Source: Arthrobacter oryzae
GTDB lineage: Bacteria > Actinomycetota > Actinomycetes > Actinomycetales > Micrococcaceae
Assembly (NCBI RefSeq): GCF_003634095.1
Contig: NZ_RBIR01000001.1
Coordinates: forward strand, 682,001 to 746,000
DNA: 64,000 nucleotides
Reading direction: 5' to 3'
Within the stretch, counting starts at the first letter, position 1. Every line of letters starts with the position of its first letter. Both the position numbers and the translations under genes were made by a program. A model generated the notes under the pieces. That model did not search any database, was not told the DNA's origin, and worked only from the letters and a program-made list of their open reading frames with translations. Below, one piece after another: positions 33,879 to 47,150 of this stretch.

Positions 33879-36005
33879 GTGCCACATTTGGAAGAGCAAG
33901 AACTGTCATGGACTACCTTGGATCAGCGCGCCGTGGACACTGTCCGCGTGCTGGCCGCGGATGCGGTGGAGAAGGTCGGCAACGGCCACCCCGGTACCGC
34001 GATGAGTCTGGCGCCGGCGGCGTACCTTCTCTTCCAGAAGCTGATGCGCCACGACCCGAAGAACCCGGACTGGCTCGGCCGTGACCGGTTCGTGCTGTCT
34101 CCGGGCCACACCTCCCTGACCCTGTACATCCAGTTGTTCCTCTCCGGGTACGGCCTGGAACTGAAGGACCTGGAGGCGCTGCGCACCTGGGGTTCCCTGA
34201 CCCCGGGGCACCCGGAGTACAAGCACACCGCCGGCGTGGAGATCACCACCGGCCCGCTGGGTCAGGGCCTGGCCTCCGCGGTGGGCTTCGCCTACTCGCA
34301 GCGCCGGATGCGCGGCCTGTTCGACGCCGACGCCCCGGCCGGCACCAGCCCGTTCGACCACACCGTATGGGTGATCGCCTCCGACGGCGACCTGCAGGAA
34401 GGCGTCACCTCCGAGGCGTCCTCGCTCGCCGGACACCAGGAACTGGGCAACCTCGTGGTGATCTACGACGAGAACCACATCTCGATCGAGGACGACACCG
34501 ACGTCGCTTTCACCGAAAACGTCCTGGCCCGCTACGAGGCCTACGGCTGGCACACCCAGCGGGTCGACTGGACCCGGACCGGCGAATACAAGGAAGACGT
34601 CGCCGAGCTCCACGCGGCGCTGCTCGCGGCGAAGGCCGAGACGGGCAAACCCTCGATCATCTCGCTGCGGACCATCATCGGCTGGCCGGCGCCGAAGAAG
34701 CAGAACACCGGCAAGATCCACGGCTCGGCCCTGGGCGCGGAAGAGGTCGCGGCCCTGAAGAAGGTTCTCGGCTTCGATCCGGAGCGCGCGTTCCAGGTCG
34801 ACGAGGATGTCCTGTCCCACACCCGCGAGGCCGAGGCCCGCGGCGCTGCCGCCCGCACCGCCTGGCAGAGCAGCTTCGAGGCCTGGCAGTCCGCCAACCC
34901 GGACAAGGCGGCCCTGCTGGAGCGCGTCGAGGCCAAGAAGCTTCCCGTCGAGCTCGACGCCGCGCTGCCGGTCTTCGAAGCCGGCAAGGACGTCTCCACG
35001 CGCGCCGCGTCGGGCAAGGTCCTCAACGCGATCGGCCCGGTCATGCCCGAACTCTGGGGCGGCTCCGCCGACCTCGCCGAGTCGAACAACACCACCATCG
35101 AGGGCGCACCTTCCTTCATTCCTACCTCCCGCTCCACCGCGGCCTGGAAGGGCAACCCCTACGGCCGGGTCCTGCACTTCGGCATCCGCGAGCACGCCGC
35201 CGCCTCGATCGTGAACGGCATCTCGCTGCACGGCCGGACCCGGGCGTTCTCCGGCACCTTCCTGATCTTCTCCGACTACCAGCGCCCCGCGATCCGCCTC
35301 GGCGCCCTGATGGGCGTCCCGTCGCTGTACGTGTGGACCCACGACTCGATCGGCCTCGGCGAAGACGGCCCCACCCACCAGCCCGTGGAACAGCTTGCTT
35401 CCCTGCGCGCCATCCCGGGCCTGGACGTGGTCCGCCCGGGCGACGCGAACGAGGTCGCCGCGGCGTGGAAGGTCATGCTGGAGAACCATGACAACCCAGC
35501 CGGCATCGTGCTGACCCGTCAGAACATCCCCACCTGGGCCCGCGGGGAGGGTGACGCCGCCGGCGACACCTTCGGCTCCACCGCCGGCGTCGCGAAGGGC
35601 GGCTACGTCCTCGCCGAAGCCTCCAAAGACGGCGCCACCGTCCCGGCGCAGGTCATCCTGATCGGCACCGGCTCCGAGGTCCAGCTCGCCGTGTCCGCAC
35701 GCGAGGCCCTGCAGGCCGAGGGCATCGCCACCCGGGTCGTGTCCATGCCCTGCGTGGAATGGTTCAACAAGCAGGACCCCGCCTACCGCGAGGCCGTGCT
35801 CCCCACCACCGTGAAGGCCCGCGTCTCGGTCGAAGCCGGACTGGCCCTGGGCTGGAAGGAATTCGTCGGCGACGCCGGCCGCTCCGTCAGCCTCGAGCAC
35901 TTCGGCGCCTCCGCGGACTACAAGCGCCTCTTCCAGGAGTTCGGCATCACCGCCGACGCCGTCGCCGCCGCCGCGAAGGACTCCCTCGCCACCGTCACAA
36001 ACTGA
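33879..36005 (+). CDS. tkt: Transketolase
   Basis: Thiamine-diphosphate enzyme moving two-carbon units between sugar phosphates in the pentose-phosphate pathway; 708 residues. TPP-binding domain: [13 protein letters not shown] near 33, [14 protein letters not shown] near 125 and [20 protein letters not shown] near 165 with the metal ligands. The pyrimidine domain has [15 protein letters not shown] near 435 and [16 protein letters not shown] near 490. GTG 33879 ([11 protein letters not shown]) is preferred over the upstream in-frame ATG because GAGAGGGG precedes it and the extension is not family-like. It heads the tkt-tal-pgi-zwf-opcA-pgl operon. Confidence 0.97.
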   Translation: MPHLEEQELSWTTLDQRAVDTVRVLAADAVEKVGNGHPGTAMSLAPAAYLLFQKLMRHDPKNPDWLGRDRFVLSPGHTSLTLYIQLFLSGYGLELKDLEALRTWGSLTPGHPEYKHTAGVEITTGPLGQGLASAVGFAYSQRRMRGLFDADAPAGTSPFDHTVWVIASDGDLQEGVTSEASSLAGHQELGNLVVIYDENHISIEDDTDVAFTENVLARYEAYGWHTQRVDWTRTGEYKEDVAELHAALLAAKAETGKPSIISLRTIIGWPAPKKQNTGKIHGSALGAEEVAALKKVLGFDPERAFQVDEDVLSHTREAEARGAAARTAWQSSFEAWQSANPDKAALLERVEAKKLPVELDAALPVFEAGKDVSTRAASGKVLNAIGPVMPELWGGSADLAESNNTTIEGAPSFIPTSRSTAAWKGNPYGRVLHFGIREHAAASIVNGISLHGRTRAFSGTFLIFSDYQRPAIRLGALMGVPSLYVWTHDSIGLGEDGPTHQPVEQLASLRAIPGLDVVRPGDANEVAAAWKVMLENHDNPAGIVLTRQNIPTWARGEGDAAGDTFGSTAGVAKGGYVLAEASKDGATVPAQVILIGTGSEVQLAVSAREALQAEGIATRVVSMPCVEWFNKQDPAYREAVLPTTVKARVSVEAGLALGWKEFVGDAGRSVSLEHFGASADYKRLFQEFGITADAVAAAAKDSLATVTN

Positions 36006-36016
36006 CCCACCACCAC

Positions 36017-36046
36017 GGTTCCGGGGGTCCTTGCGCCCCCGGAACC
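36017..36046 (+). terminator. Intercistronic hairpin between tkt and tal
   Basis: A perfect 11-bp stem GGTTCCGGGGG with an 8-base loop, then CACCATTTTCAGG. It may attenuate or process the transcript, so tkt could be expressed above the downstream genes. Confidence 0.5.
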
Positions 36047-36068
36047 CACCATTTTCAGGAGTTATGAC

Positions 36069-37184
36069 ATGACTACCCCCACCCAGCAGCTGTCCGACGC
36101 CGGCGTCTCGATCTGGCTCGACGACCTCTCCCGCGGCCGCCTGCAGACCGGTACCCTGCGTAAGCTCATCGAAGAGAAGAACGTCGTTGGCGTCACCACC
36201 AACCCGTCCATCTTCCACGCAGCCATCACCGCGGGCACGGACTACGACGCCGTCATTGCGGCCCAGGCCGCGGCCGGCGCCACCGTCGAAGAGACCGTCT
36301 TCGAAATCACCACCACCGACGTCGCCGACGCGTGCGATCTCTTCGCTCCCGTCGCCGCCGCCACAAAGGGCGTCGACGGCCGCGTTTCCATCGAGGTGGA
36401 TCCGCGCCTCGCCTGGGACACCGCCGGCACCATCGCCGAAGCGAAGCACCTGTACAAGAAGGTCAACAAGGACAACGTCCTGATCAAGATCCCGGCAACG
36501 CTCGAAGGCCTCGAGGCCATCACAGCCACCCTGGCCGAAGGCATCAGCGTCAACGTGACCCTGATCTTCTCGCTGGAACGCTACCGCGCCGTGATCAACG
36601 CCTTCCAGTCCGGCCTCGAACAGGCCAAGGGCAACGGCCACGACCTCTCCACGATCCACTCCGTCGCGTCCTTCTTCGTCTCCCGCGTCGATGCGGAAAT
36701 CGACAAGCGCCTCGATGCAATCGGCACCGACGAAGCCAAGGCGCTCAAGGGCAAGGCCGGCCTGGCCAACGCCCGCCTGGCCTACCAGGTCTACCAGGAG
36801 CAGTTCTCAACCGAACGCTGGACGCTCCTTGCCGAGGCCGGCGCCCTTCCGCAGCGTCCGCTGTGGGCTTCCACCGGTGTGAAGGACCCGTCCTACCCGG
36901 ACACCCTCTACGTCACCGAGCTCGTCGCACCCGGCGTGGTCAACACCATGCCGGAGAAGACCCTCGACGCCACGTTCGACCACGGCACCGTCACGGGCGA
37001 CACCGTCACCCGCGGCTACGACGACGCCAACGCCACGCTGAACTCCCTCGACGCACTGGGGATCTCCTACAACGAGGTTGTGGCCCTGCTTGAATCCGAG
37101 GGCCTGGACAAGTTCGTGGCCAGCTGGAAGGAACTGCTGGGGGACGTCGAAGGCGCCCTGGCCTCTGCACGGAAGGCTTCCTAA
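36069..37184 (+). CDS. tal: Transaldolase
   Basis: Transfers a dihydroxyacetone unit between sedoheptulose-7-P and glyceraldehyde-3-P. A 371-residue TalAB-type (long actinobacterial form) enzyme. The Schiff-base Lys is in [15 protein letters not shown] near residue 139. The N-terminal [14 protein letters not shown] and central [16 protein letters not shown] and [15 protein letters not shown] are conserved. AGGAG lies 8 bases before ATG 36069. Follows tkt after a hairpin. Confidence 0.97.
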   Translation: MTTPTQQLSDAGVSIWLDDLSRGRLQTGTLRKLIEEKNVVGVTTNPSIFHAAITAGTDYDAVIAAQAAAGATVEETVFEITTTDVADACDLFAPVAAATKGVDGRVSIEVDPRLAWDTAGTIAEAKHLYKKVNKDNVLIKIPATLEGLEAITATLAEGISVNVTLIFSLERYRAVINAFQSGLEQAKGNGHDLSTIHSVASFFVSRVDAEIDKRLDAIGTDEAKALKGKAGLANARLAYQVYQEQFSTERWTLLAEAGALPQRPLWASTGVKDPSYPDTLYVTELVAPGVVNTMPEKTLDATFDHGTVTGDTVTRGYDDANATLNSLDALGISYNEVVALLESEGLDKFVASWKELLGDVEGALASARKAS

Positions 37185-37190
37185 CCCACC

Positions 37191-38828
37191 ATGAGCACAC
37201 TCAGCTACGACGCCAGCGGCGCAGCCCGCCAGGCCCATGAGCAGCACCTGCCCGCACTCCTGGCAGACCGCATCGCCACCCGGATCTTCGCGAAGGACCC
37301 CACCCTCTGGGGGCCCGATGCCGAGGCCGAGGCCGCTGTCCGGTTGGGCTGGGTCGAGGCGGCCACCGTCTCCCAGCCTCTGGTCGGCGGCATCCTGGAA
37401 CTCCGCGACGCACTGCGGGCCGAGGGCGTGAGCCGCATCGTCCTTTGCGGCATGGGGGGATCCTCCCTGGCGCCCGAGGTCATTGCGGGCACCGCTGGCG
37501 TCGAGCTGACCGTGCTGGACAGCACCGATCCCGAACAGGTCAGCGCCGCCCTGGCGGACCGCCTGGCCGAAACGGCCATCGTTGTGTCCTCCAAATCCGG
37601 CTCCACCGTGGAAACCGACTCCCAGCGCCGCATCTTCGAGCAGGCATTCACGGATGCCGGCATCGACGCAAAGAGCCGCATCATCATCGTCACCGACCCG
37701 GGCTCGCCGCTGGACAAGGCGGCGCGTGAGGCCGGCTACCGCGCCGTCTTCAACGCCGATCCGAACGTCGGCGGCCGTTTCTCAGCGCTGACCGCCTTCG
37801 GGCTGGTCCCCTGCGGGTTGGCCGGAGTGGACATCCAGGCCTTCCTGGACGAAGCCGAGGAAGCCGCCGAAATCCTCAATGACGACTCGGAAGACAACAT
37901 CGGGCTGGCCTTGGGCACCGCCCTGGGCGGCACCAGCCCGTTGCGCAACAAGATCGTCATCGCCGAAGACGGCTCAGGAATCGCGGGCTTCGCCGACTGG
38001 GCCGAACAGCTCATCGCCGAATCCACGGGCAAGCTGGGCACCGGCGTGCTGCCGGTCGTGGCCGGCCCCGCCTCCCCCGAAGCAACGCTTGGGGCCCCGG
38101 ATGTCCTCGTTGTCCGGCTCGTTGCGGCGGACGCCGACGACGTGCAGCTCGGCGAGAACGAGGTCGCCATTGCCGGCGGCCTCCCCACCCAGATGATGGT
38201 CTGGGAATTCGCTACCGCGGTGGCCGGCCGGCTGCTGGGCATCAACCCGTTTGACCAGCCCGACGTCGAGGCCGCCAAAATTGCCGCCCGCGGCCTGCTG
38301 GACGCTCAGCCGGAGCCGACGCCGGCCAACTTCACCGACGGCGCCATCGAAGTCCGCGGCGGAGCGTGGCTCGGCAACGCGGCCACCGCTGCAGAGGCCG
38401 TCGGCGCCCTGCTGGCCGAACTCGGCCCGGACAGCTACCTCAGCGTCCAGGCCTATTTCGACCGGATCGCCTACGCGGAGCTCGAAGGCGTCCGGGACCA
38501 ACTGGCGGCCGTCAGCCGCCGCCCGGTCACGTTCGGCTGGGGCCCGCGCTTCCTGCACTCCACGGGCCAGTTCCACAAGGGCGGACCCGCAATCGGTGTG
38601 TTCCTGCAGGTCACAGCCGCCTCCGCAACGGACCTCGCCATCCCGGACCGTCCCTTCACGTTCGGCGAACTGATCTCGGCGCAGGCCGCGGGTGACGCGC
38701 AGGTCCTCTCCGACCATGGCCGTCCGGTCCTCCGGCTGCACCTGGCTGACCGCGCTGCAGGGGTGAAGCAGTTCCAGGAACTCATCACCTCCCTTGCCGG
38801 CCAGCCAGCATCCTCTACTGAAAGCTAA
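37191..38828 (+). CDS. pgi: Glucose-6-phosphate isomerase
   Basis: Interconverts glucose-6-P and fructose-6-P. It has 545 residues with two SIS-type halves. VLCGMGGSSLAPEVIAG near 84-100 and VVSSKSGSTVETDSQRR near 129-145 form the phosphate site. The C-terminal part (RRPVTFGWGPRFLHSTGQFHKGGP) is the variant seen in actinobacterial operons of this type. It is 6 bp after tal and 15 bp before zwf, placing it at the branch point of glycolysis and the pentose-phosphate pathway within one operon. Confidence 0.95.
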   Translation: MSTLSYDASGAARQAHEQHLPALLADRIATRIFAKDPTLWGPDAEAEAAVRLGWVEAATVSQPLVGGILELRDALRAEGVSRIVLCGMGGSSLAPEVIAGTAGVELTVLDSTDPEQVSAALADRLAETAIVVSSKSGSTVETDSQRRIFEQAFTDAGIDAKSRIIIVTDPGSPLDKAAREAGYRAVFNADPNVGGRFSALTAFGLVPCGLAGVDIQAFLDEAEEAAEILNDDSEDNIGLALGTALGGTSPLRNKIVIAEDGSGIAGFADWAEQLIAESTGKLGTGVLPVVAGPASPEATLGAPDVLVVRLVAADADDVQLGENEVAIAGGLPTQMMVWEFATAVAGRLLGINPFDQPDVEAAKIAARGLLDAQPEPTPANFTDGAIEVRGGAWLGNAATAAEAVGALLAELGPDSYLSVQAYFDRIAYAELEGVRDQLAAVSRRPVTFGWGPRFLHSTGQFHKGGPAIGVFLQVTAASATDLAIPDRPFTFGELISAQAAGDAQVLSDHGRPVLRLHLADRAAGVKQFQELITSLAGQPASSTES

Positions 38829-38843
38829 GGCACCCAAGCAACC

Positions 38844-40402
<1,559 letters not shown>

Positions 40403-40406
<4 letters not shown>

Positions 40407-41344
40407 TCGTAGATCTTCCCGACACCACCACCTCCAAGATTTCGAAGAAGATCATGGCCCTGCGCGAGCAAGGCGGCGTGATCGCCCTGGGCCGGGTGCT
40501 GACCCTCGTGGTCGTCACCCGTTCCGGGCTCGAGGAGGAGGCCATCGAGGCCGCCAACGAGGCCAGCCGGGAACACCCGTGCCGGATCATCGTCCTCGCC
40601 GACGCCGGGGCGTCCGCCCCGACCCGGCTGGACGCCCAGATCCGGGTAGGCGGCGACGCCGGGGCTTCCGAGGTCATCCTGCTGCGCGGTTACGGCGAAC
40701 TCGCCGAGGAAAGCGAATCCCTCGTCGCGGCGCTGCTGCTCCCGGACGCCCCGATTGTGGCCTGGTGGCCGCACGGCGCTCCCCGGAACGCCTGCCAGAC
40801 CTCGATCGGCAGCATCGCACACCGCCGCATCACCGACTCCGCCAACGAGGCGGACCCGGTAGGGGCGCTGGAAAACATCCGCCGCACCTACAAGGCCGGA
40901 GACACCGACCTCGCCTGGACCCGCCTGACCAACTGGCGCATCCAGCTGGCCGCGGTCCTGGACCAGGTGGACGATTCCCCGGTGACGGCTGTCACCGTCG
41001 AAGGCGCCTCGGACTCCCCCAGCACCATCCTGCTCGCGGCCTGGCTCACACTGGCACTGGACGTTCCGGTGACGATCGTGGCGGACCCGGCCGGAACCGG
41101 CATCCGCCGCGTCCGCCTGAGCCGGCCCGGTGGCGACATCCAGCTCTTCCGCCCGGGGCTGACCGTCGCGGAACTGACCCAGCCGGGCCAGCCCGCGCAG
41201 CGGATCTCCCTGCCGCGACGCAGCCTCAAGGACTGCCTCGCCGAGGAACTCCGCCGCCTGGATCCGGACGAAGTCTTCGGCGAAGTGATTACTATGGGAC
41301 TGCCACGTACCAATCTAAGGAGTGTCCGTCCCAGTGAGCGCTGA
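40403..41344 (+). CDS. opcA: Glucose-6-phosphate dehydrogenase assembly protein OpcA
   Basis: A 313-residue activator/assembly factor for Zwf, found in cyanobacteria and actinobacteria. The family is recognisable from the N-terminal MIVDLPDTTTSKISKKI, the central VAWWPHGAPRNACQTSIGSIAHRRITDS near 117-144 and the C-terminal RLDPDEVFGEVI. It is translationally coupled to zwf by ATGA and overlaps pgl by 11 bases. No catalytic motif is expected. Confidence 0.94.
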
Positions 41345-42152
41345 CCCGAGAGTAAGCATCCATCCTGACTCGACTGTCCTGATGGCTGCGATCGCCGCCC
41401 GCCTGATCACCAAGCTGGTCGACATCCAGGACCGGCACGGCGAGGCAACGGTGGTGCTTACCGGGGGCACGATGGGCATCGGTTCGCTCAAGGCCGTGGC
41501 CGAGTCTGCGGCGGCGTCCGCCGTCGACTGGTCCAAGGTCAACTTCTGGTGGGGAGACGAGCGCTTCCTGCCGGCGGACGACGCCGAGCGCAACGCCCGC
41601 CAGGCCCATGAGGCCCTGCTGTCCCGCATCGCCGTCGACCCGGCGCGCGTCCACATCCCCGGTTCCTCCGATGACTTCGAGAGCCCGGAGGAGGCTGCGG
41701 CGGACTATGCCCGTCGTCTGGCTGTTGCGGCCGCCGCCGAGCACGCCGCGGACATGTCCGACGACCGGCCGGAACGCCCGGCACGACTCCCGCGCCTGGA
41801 CATTGTCCTGCTCGGCGTCGGCCCCGATGCGCACGTCGCGTCGCTCTTCCCGGAGCAGGCCGGCATCCGCGAGAAGGAACTCACAGTCGTGGGCGTGCGC
41901 AACTCGCCCAAACCGCCGCCGGGCCGCGTGTCACTGACCCTGCCGGCTATCAATACGGCCTCTGAGGTATGGATGGTGGTGGCCGGAGAGGACAAGGCCG
42001 GTGCCGTCGGCCTAGCCCTGGCGGGCGCCAACCCGGTGCAGGTTCCCGCGGCCGGGCCTCGCGGCCGCCGCGAAACCCTGTGGCTGATTGATGAAAACGC
42101 GGCCTCACGGGTCCCGGAGCAGCTCGTCCGGAAGGGTCCGTCCGGCGCGTAG
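41334..42152 (+). CDS. pgl: 6-phosphogluconolactonase
   Basis: Hydrolyses 6-phosphoglucono-lactone to 6-phosphogluconate. A 272-residue NagB/DevB-type enzyme. LTGGTMGIGSLKAVAE near 39, WWGDERFLPADDAERNARQA near 67 and LLGVGPDAHVASLFPE near 160 carry the conserved residues. GTG 41334 is chosen because AAGGAG lies 11 bases upstream; GTG 41322 would sit on that site. Its 3' end overlaps the convergent rbpA gene by 48 bp, so transcripts of the two ends are complementary. Confidence 0.95.
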   Translation: MSADPRVSIHPDSTVLMAAIAARLITKLVDIQDRHGEATVVLTGGTMGIGSLKAVAESAAASAVDWSKVNFWWGDERFLPADDAERNARQAHEALLSRIAVDPARVHIPGSSDDFESPEEAAADYARRLAVAAAAEHAADMSDDRPERPARLPRLDIVLLGVGPDAHVASLFPEQAGIREKELTVVGVRNSPKPPPGRVSLTLPAINTASEVWMVVAGEDKAGAVGLALAGANPVQVPAAGPRGRRETLWLIDENAASRVPEQLVRKGPSGA

Positions 42153-42500
42153 CCGTTCCAGCGCTCCGGCCAGCACGTCTTCGGCGTCCTGGCTGGAGCG
42201 CCGCTCTTTAACGTATTCCAGGTGCGTCTTGAAGCCCTCGGACGGCGTGTCATCCAGGGCGAACTTCGTTTCGTCGCGGGTGGCGGTGCCGCCGCAGCGC
42301 CGGCAGTCCCAGACGCCCGGGATCTGGTCCTCTGGCAGTTGGGCGAACACGAGCGACGTGTCGTGGCCCTTGGCGCACCAGTAGGAGACACGAATACGGG
42401 GCTGGCGTACGCCGGCCCCGTTGAGTGGCTCGTGACGGGGCGAGGCCCCCTCGGTCGCGCCCACGCGGATTCCTTTGAATCCGGAAGCAGAATGCAGCAT
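42105..42500 (-). CDS. rbpA: RNA polymerase-binding protein RbpA
   Basis: Actinobacterial transcription factor that binds RNA polymerase and the principal sigma factor and stabilises open complexes. It has 131 residues. The core has a zinc-type motif, SYWCAKGHDTSLVF and PGVWDCRRCGGTA (Cys-x3-His ... Cys-x2-Cys), at about 41-75. The linker and sigma-interaction helix follow (FKTHLEYVKERRSSQDAEDVL). The N-terminal ~35 residues (MLHSASGFKGIRVG) match the basic RbpA start. AGGAG precedes ATG 42500. Confidence 0.93.
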   Translation of the reverse strand: MLHSASGFKGIRVGATEGASPRHEPLNGAGVRQPRIRVSYWCAKGHDTSLVFAQLPEDQIPGVWDCRRCGGTATRDETKFALDDTPSEGFKTHLEYVKERRSSQDAEDVLAGALERLRAGRTLPDELLRDP

Positions 42501-42629
42501 CGGGAACTCCTGGCTACTTAGCTGGTGGAATGGTGCTTGCCTCCAGCAGTGTAGTTCGCGAGTTCCCGATGCCGGGAGGGCCGCAAGACCCCTTATGAAG
42601 TTTTTGGGAACGATGCCCTAAACGATGTC

Positions 42630-42887
42630 CTAGGAGTCGGCGCCGGTGCTGAATCGCATCAGCAGGCCGAGGGCGATGATCACGACGCCCCAGGTGACCC
42701 CGAGGATGATCGTGAAGCGGTTGAGGTTCCGCTCCGCGACGCCAGAGGAGCTCAGTCCGGAACTCATGCCGCCGCCGAACATGTCCGACAGGCCGCCTCC
42801 GCGTCCCTTGTGGAGCAGGATGAGCAACGTCAGCAGGAGGCTGGTGATGCCCAGGAGGACCTGCAGAATGACATGAAGAACGTCCAC
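42630..42887 (-). CDS. secG: Preprotein translocase subunit SecG
   Basis: Small membrane subunit of the SecYEG translocon; 85 residues. Two helices (about 3-25, VILQVLLGITSLLLTLLILL, and 57-78, FTIILGVTWGVVIIALGLLM) flank the conserved GRGGGLSDMFGG loop. GTG 42887 has GAAAGG 6 bases upstream. It is the last gene of the gapA-pgk-tpiA-secG run, 48 bp after tpiA, as in many actinobacteria. Confidence 0.95.
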   Translation of the reverse strand: MDVLHVILQVLLGITSLLLTLLILLHKGRGGGLSDMFGGGMSSGLSSSGVAERNLNRFTIILGVTWGVVIIALGLLMRFSTGADS

Positions 42888-42935
42888 GACGGCCTTTCAG
42901 AAGAATTGGATTGCGGGGGCCAAGCTGTGTCCGGA

Positions 42936-43751
42936 CTAATCCGTCAACAGGTGACTCTCGAACCTGACAATATTAGCAAACTCGGCAGCGTCCAGGCTGG
43001 CACCGCCGACCAGCAAGCCGTCGACGTCGCGTTCCTTCAGGATGGAGGCCGCGTTGTTCGCCTTGACCGACCCGCCGTAGAGCAGCCGGGTCTTGGCTGC
43101 GACGTCGGCCCCGAACAGCGTGGACAGTTCGGCGCGGATGGCTGCGCACATTTCCTGCGCGTCCTCCGGGCCGGCGACCTCGCCCGTGCCGATGGCCCAG
43201 ACGGGCTCGTATGCGACGACAAGCTCGGCGGCCCGCTCCGGGGTGAGGCCGTCGACGCCGGCGCGCAGCTGGGCCAGCGTGTGGTCGACGTGGGTGCCGG
43301 CCTGCCGGACCTCGAGGCCTTCACCGACGCAGAGGACCGGAGTGATGCCGTGCTTGAATGCGGCCTTGGTCTTGGCGTTGAGGACGGAGTCCGACTCGTT
43401 GTGGATGGTGCGGCGTTCGCTGTGGCCGACCAGGACGTAGCTGCAGCCGAGCTTGGCCAGGAACTGCCCGGAGATATCACCGGTGTAGGCGCCGGAGTCG
43501 AACTGGGAGAGATCCTGGCCGCCGTAGGCGACGGCGAGTTCGTCGCCCTGGACGAGGGTCTGGACGCCACGAAGGTCCGTGAACGGCGGGAAGACTGCAA
43601 CCTCCACCCGGCTGAAGTCGTGCTTGGCGTCGGACAGGGTCCACGCAAGCTTCTGCAGGAGGGTGATGCCCTGGACATGGTCCATGTTCATCTTCCAGTT
43701 GCCGGCGATGAAGGGCTTGCGGTCGAATTTACCGTTGGTTGACGTGGTCAC
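42936..43751 (-). CDS. tpiA: Triosephosphate isomerase
   Basis: Interconverts dihydroxyacetone-P and glyceraldehyde-3-P; 271 residues, TIM barrel. [12 protein letters not shown] near residue 14 holds the catalytic Lys, VLVGHSERR near 105 the His and [12 protein letters not shown] near 173 the Glu. The phosphate loop is [12 protein letters not shown] near 238. GTG 43751 has GGAG 5 bases upstream. A 12-bp-stem hairpin sits between it and pgk. Confidence 0.97.
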   Translation of the reverse strand: MTTSTNGKFDRKPFIAGNWKMNMDHVQGITLLQKLAWTLSDAKHDFSRVEVAVFPPFTDLRGVQTLVQGDELAVAYGGQDLSQFDSGAYTGDISGQFLAKLGCSYVLVGHSERRTIHNESDSVLNAKTKAAFKHGITPVLCVGEGLEVRQAGTHVDHTLAQLRAGVDGLTPERAAELVVAYEPVWAIGTGEVAGPEDAQEMCAAIRAELSTLFGADVAAKTRLLYGGSVKANNAASILKERDVDGLLVGGASLDAAEFANIVRFESHLLTD

Positions 43752-43783
43752 GTGATCTCCAAGTGCTTGTCGTGGGGACAGCA

Positions 43784-43821
43784 GGCAGGGTGCCCGGATC
43801 CTTGCGGAGGGGCACCCTGCC
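43784..43821 (-). terminator. Intercistronic hairpin between pgk and tpiA
   Basis: Perfect 12-bp stem GGCAGGGTGCCC with a 14-base loop and no U-tail. It lies 27 bases after the pgk stop and is more likely a processing or partial-termination element than a full terminator. Confidence 0.5.
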
Positions 43822-43848
43822 GGCTCGTTTGCCTGGCGGCTGGTGCTT

Positions 43849-45075
43849 CTAGCGGTCGAGGACGCTCAGGCCCGGGAGTTCCTTGCCTTCAAGGTACTCC
43901 AGGCTTGCGCCGCCGCCGGTGGAAATGTGGCCGAACTGGTCGTCGGCGAAGCCGAGGGTCCGGACCGCGGCGGCGGAATCGCCGCCGCCCACCACCGTGA
44001 AAGCATCGGTCTCCGTCAGCGCCTGGGCGATTGCCCGGGTACCGGCGGCAAAGGCCGCGAATTCGAACACGCCCATGGGACCGTTCCAGAACACCGTCTT
44101 GGCGCCCTCGATCCGGTGCGCGAACGCCGCGGCCGACTCCGGCCCGATGTCCAGCCCGATGCCCTGGGCGCCGAAGCTGCTGGACTCAATGGCGTCGGCG
44201 GAAATCGTCTCGTGCTCGGCGTCGGCGGCGAACTTGCTGGCCACCACAACATCGGTGGGGACAACGAACTCGGTGCCGGCGTCCGCTGCCCGCTTCAGGT
44301 AGTCCTGCACGACCGGGATCTGGTCCTCTTCGAGCAGGCTGCCCGCGACCTTGTGGCCCTCGGCGGCGAGGAACGTGAACAGCATGCCGCCGCCCACGAG
44401 GATCGTGTCCGCCTTGCCGATGAGGTTGTCGATAACGGCGAGCTTGTCCGAGACCTTGGAGCCGCCGAGGACGACGACGTAGGGCCGCTGGGTGTCGGTG
44501 GTGAGCTTGCGCAGCACCTCCACCTCCGTGCGGACGAGGTCGCCCTGGTAGGACGGCAGCCGGGTGGCGACGTCGTACACGCTCGCGTGCTTGCGGTGCA
44601 CGGCACCGAAGGCATCATCGACGAAGGCGCCGTTGTCACCGGTGAGGGCGACGAGTTCGTCCGCGAAGGCGCCGCGTTCGGCGTCGTCCTTGGAGGTTTC
44701 GCGTGCATCGAAGCGCACGTTTTCCAGGACCAGCACTTCGCCGTCCCGGAGCGCCGAGGCCAGCTCCCTGGCCGACTCGCCCACCGTGTCGGCGGCCAGC
44801 GAGACCTTGAAGCCGGCAAGCTCGGCCAGCCGCGCCGCCGCGGGCTTGAGTGAGTACTTGTCCTCGGGGGCGCCCTTGGGGCGGCCCAGGTGTGCTGTCA
44901 CCAGCACGCGGGCACCGGCATCCGTCAGCTTCGCCAGCACTGGCAGGGAGGCCTTGATCCGGCCGTCGTCAGTCACTGTAGAGCCGTCGAGCGGCACGTT
45001 CAGGTCACTTCTGACCAGAACGTACCGCCCGCGGACACCATCAGCGATCAGTTCGTTGAGGGTGTGGAATGTCAT
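43849..45075 (-). CDS. pgk: Phosphoglycerate kinase
   Basis: ATP-forming glycolytic step, 1,3-bisphosphoglycerate to 3-phosphoglycerate; about 408 residues. The N-domain has [15 protein letters not shown] near 18-32 and [17 protein letters not shown] near 60 for the phosphoglycerate site. The C-domain has the nucleotide site [12 protein letters not shown] near 222 and [12 protein letters not shown] near 328, and ends with [24 protein letters not shown] 45075 lies 10 bp after the gapA stop, so the two are co-transcribed. Confidence 0.97.
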   Translation of the reverse strand: MTFHTLNELIADGVRGRYVLVRSDLNVPLDGSTVTDDGRIKASLPVLAKLTDAGARVLVTAHLGRPKGAPEDKYSLKPAAARLAELAGFKVSLAADTVGESARELASALRDGEVLVLENVRFDARETSKDDAERGAFADELVALTGDNGAFVDDAFGAVHRKHASVYDVATRLPSYQGDLVRTEVEVLRKLTTDTQRPYVVVLGGSKVSDKLAVIDNLIGKADTILVGGGMLFTFLAAEGHKVAGSLLEEDQIPVVQDYLKRAADAGTEFVVPTDVVVASKFAADAEHETISADAIESSSFGAQGIGLDIGPESAAAFAHRIEGAKTVFWNGPMGVFEFAAFAAGTRAIAQALTETDAFTVVGGGDSAAAVRTLGFADDQFGHISTGGGASLEYLEGKELPGLSVLDR

Positions 45076-45085
45076 GAGTCTTACC

Positions 45086-46189
<1,104 letters not shown>

Positions 46190-46296
46190 TTACCAGATCG
46201 GAGGACGACCAGCCACGTTGCTGAAGGCTAACCGCCTTCCGTGATCCATCTTACGTTTAACTGGGACCGCCCCCGCAAGTGCAGGGGCAGTCCGTC

Positions 46297-46326
46297 CACA
46301 TTTCGGGCTGAACGGCCCGTAATGTG
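46297..46326. terminator. Hairpin between sod and gapA
   Basis: A 12-bp stem with one T-T mismatch (CACATTTCGGGC with GCCCGTAATGTG) and a 6-base loop, 36 bases past the superoxide dismutase stop on the minus strand. No U-run follows on that strand. Confidence 0.45.
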
Positions 46327-46361
46327 AGGTTTGTTACAAGCGCGAGTCGGTCAGATCACAC

Positions 46362-46985
46362 TTAGAGGGTGATCAGGCCCGTCGCGTTCTTGCGGGCGGC
46401 GTCGAAGCGCTTGGCGACGTCGGCCCAGTTCACGATGTTCCAGAACGCCTTGACGTAGTCGGCCTTGACGTTGACGTAGTCCAGGTAGAAGGCGTGCTCC
46501 CACATGTCCAGCATCAGCAGCGGGGTGGTGCCGAGTGCGACGTTGCCCTGCTGATCGTAGAGCTGCTCGATGACCAGGTTGCCGCCGATCGGCTCGTAGG
46601 CCAGGAAGCCCCAGCCGGAACCCTGCAGGCCCAGCGCCGCGGCGCTGAACTGGGCGCGGAAGGCGTCAAACGAGCCGAACGCGTCATCGATGGCTGCCGC
46701 GAGCTCGCCCTCGGGCTTGTCGCCGCCGTCCGGGGACAGGTTCTTCCAGAAGACGGAGTGGTTGATGTGGCCGCCGGTGTGGAACGCGAGGTCCTTGGAG
46801 AGGCGGTTGATGTTGGCGAAGTCGCCCTTCTCGCGCGCCTCGGCCAGCTGGGCGAGGGCGTTGTTGGCGCCGGTCACATAGGCGGCATGGTGCTTGCTGT
46901 GGTGCAGCTCCATGATCTTCGCGGAGATGTGCGGCTCCAGTGCTGCGTAGTCGTAGTCGAGCTCAGGCAGTACGTACTCGGTCAC
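46362..46985 (-). CDS. sodA: Superoxide dismutase (Mn/Fe family)
   Basis: Detoxifies superoxide in the cytoplasm; 207 residues. Metal ligands are visible in [14 protein letters not shown] near 27, HINHSVFW near 78, and [12 protein letters not shown] near 165 (Asp and His). Gly rather than Gln in FHTGGHINH favours manganese. GTG 46985 ([13 protein letters not shown]) is chosen because GGAGG lies closely upstream; the longer frame to 47054 adds a non-family N-terminus. Monocistronic between whiA and gapA. Confidence 0.96.
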   Translation of the reverse strand: MTEYVLPELDYDYAALEPHISAKIMELHHSKHHAAYVTGANNALAQLAEAREKGDFANINRLSKDLAFHTGGHINHSVFWKNLSPDGGDKPEGELAAAIDDAFGSFDAFRAQFSAAALGLQGSGWGFLAYEPIGGNLVIEQLYDQQGNVALGTTPLLMLDMWEHAFYLDYVNVKADYVKAFWNIVNWADVAKRFDAARKNATGLITL

Positions 46986-47150
46986 AAAATCCTCCAATGT
47001 CGTGGACAGGTTGTCCGGTTCGGTAACTCTCGGATTGTGCATCCGGATGGGCAAGCACCCGGAAGTGTGTGGTGAACCCGGGATCCGGTGGGCATAACCT
47101 CCGATGCCGCCGAGGTATTTCCACCAACTGGATCTGATTCTAGGGGCGGG

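Noticed and set aside
33906..36659. A 917-codon open frame on the minus strand opposite tkt and tal
   Set aside because: Gly/Asp/Val-rich antisense product without domains, covering two certain enzymes.
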